A model generated the notes under the pieces. The model did no database searches. It worked only from the letters and a program-made list of their open reading frames with translations, and was not told where the DNA came from. DNA of 5,679 nt from an uncultured Spirochaetales bacterium (GTDB lineage: Bacteria; Spirochaetota; Spirochaetia; Sphaerochaetales; Sphaerochaetaceae). The first letter of the stretch is position 1. Each line of letters opens with the position of its first letter. The stretch lies in the NCBI GenBank assembly GCA_937902565.1, contig CALFMX010000233.1, positions 1 to 5,679 on the forward strand, written 5' to 3'. Position numbers and translations under genes: made by a program. Positions 5,230-5,679 of the stretch are shown here, piece by piece.

Positions 5230-5679
5230 TAATGGACGTGCTCTTTCAAGGTGTCTCGCACCGCTCCCTTTCTGCCGATCATGCTGGCAAAGTAGGAGCG
5301 CACGCGCTCCGCCATGCCTGCCTCGACGAGGTCGACACCCCAGAGCGTCTCATCCCGAAGGATCGTCTCCAGCTGGCCGAAGGGCCCCCTGTCCCCGAGC
5401 TTGATCCCTTGTACGTGCTTCTGCAGTTCTTCCAGCCTCGGGTCCGGGCTCGGTGTGAAGGGCTCTCCGTTGTCGTCGAGGCCCATCAGGTAGCGGAGGT
5501 ATCCGGCATACACCAGCGGGATCATCTCCAGGTTCCTGACATCGAGCTGCGGGTTTGCACGGTACGCCTTGACCGTCTCCCCGAATCGGATGGCGAGTTT
5601 CTGGCTGGTGTCGGTGGCGATCCTCGGTGGTGTGATTCAGCAGGGTTTTCCGGACCTGCCGCCCGCTGACATATAGCCT
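5229..5679 (-). CDS. Mannitol dehydrogenase-family NAD-dependent oxidoreductase, C-terminal part, frame broken near the window edge
   Basis: The minus-strand frame is open from 5636 to the TAG at 5229-5231 (135 codons). It shows the C-terminal domain of the mannitol dehydrogenase / fructuronate reductase group: PPRIATDTSQKLAIRFGET, then MIPLVYAGYLRYLMGLDDNG, SPDPRLEELQKHVQGIKLGD, LWGVDLVEAGMAERV and GAVRDTLKEHV. The family oxidises polyols or reduces keto sugars and aldonates with NAD(H); the exact substrate cannot be assigned because the N-terminal cofactor domain is outside the window. Going upstream, the frame meets a TGA at 5637-5639. A neighbouring frame there reads ENPAES, and the family normally has an NP-containing segment just before the PPRIATD-like block, so the gene seems to continue with a shift of at least one base. 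This is either a real frameshift or a sequence error near a contig end. The first in-frame ATG (5525) is too far inside the domain to be the true start. The YitT gene starts at its stop codon. Confidence 0.75.

Noticed and set aside
1..5679. CRISPR array, insertion sequence, tRNA, rRNA or attachment site
   Set aside because: I saw no regularly spaced repeats, terminal inverted repeats, transposase motifs or cloverleaf-like sequences, and nearly every base is in a recognised gene.

Overview
The window is a fully coding, GC-rich bacterial segment (roughly 60% GC by eye) with almost no non-coding space. It carries seven protein genes: two partial at the edges and five complete. The gene set is a CUT1 sugar ABC permease, a YihQ-type GH31 enzyme, a secreted or anchored NUC1-type nuclease, LrgAB, a YitT-family membrane protein and a mannitol dehydrogenase-family enzyme. 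This would fit an anaerobic fermenter of plant or algal sugars, for example a Sphaerochaeta-like spirochaete or a Firmicute. The taxonomic guess is weak and rests on gene content only.

Layout. (1) Positions 1-2146, + strand: the last 43 codons of a MalG-type permease are followed after 5 nt by a complete GH31 enzyme. All five residues I know to define a sulfoquinovosidase (nucleophile, acid/base and the sulfonate-contacting Q, R, W and Y set) are at the expected spacing, so this is the tail of a probable sulfoquinovoside import and cleavage operon. (2) Positions 2140-3189, - strand: a DNA/RNA non-specific endonuclease with an N-terminal membrane segment. Its end overlaps the end of the GH31 gene by 7 bp. 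(3) Positions 3190-3284: the only real intergenic gap, a 95-bp divergent control region. It has a good sigma70-like promoter and Shine-Dalgarno for the nuclease, plus a short dyad before lrgA. (4) Positions 3285-4329, + strand: lrgA and lrgB, overlapping by 8 bp. (5) Positions 4276-5679, - strand: the 3' part of a mannitol dehydrogenase-family oxidoreductase, followed at its stop codon by a YitT/DUF2179 membrane protein. The last 54 bp of the YitT gene lie antisense to the end of lrgB. The oxidoreductase reading frame breaks about 40 bp from the window edge.

How they may work together. The first two genes should act in one pathway: uptake of a glycoside and its hydrolysis in the cytoplasm. 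The nuclease and lrgAB share a control region and could be joined functionally through extracellular DNA, but that is inference. The oxidoreductase and YitT genes look like one transcript with no obvious shared biochemistry. I see no mobile element, CRISPR array, tRNA or rRNA. Nothing here convincingly amounts to a wholly new system. The best leads are the sulfoquinovosidase operon and the nuclease/lrgAB divergon.
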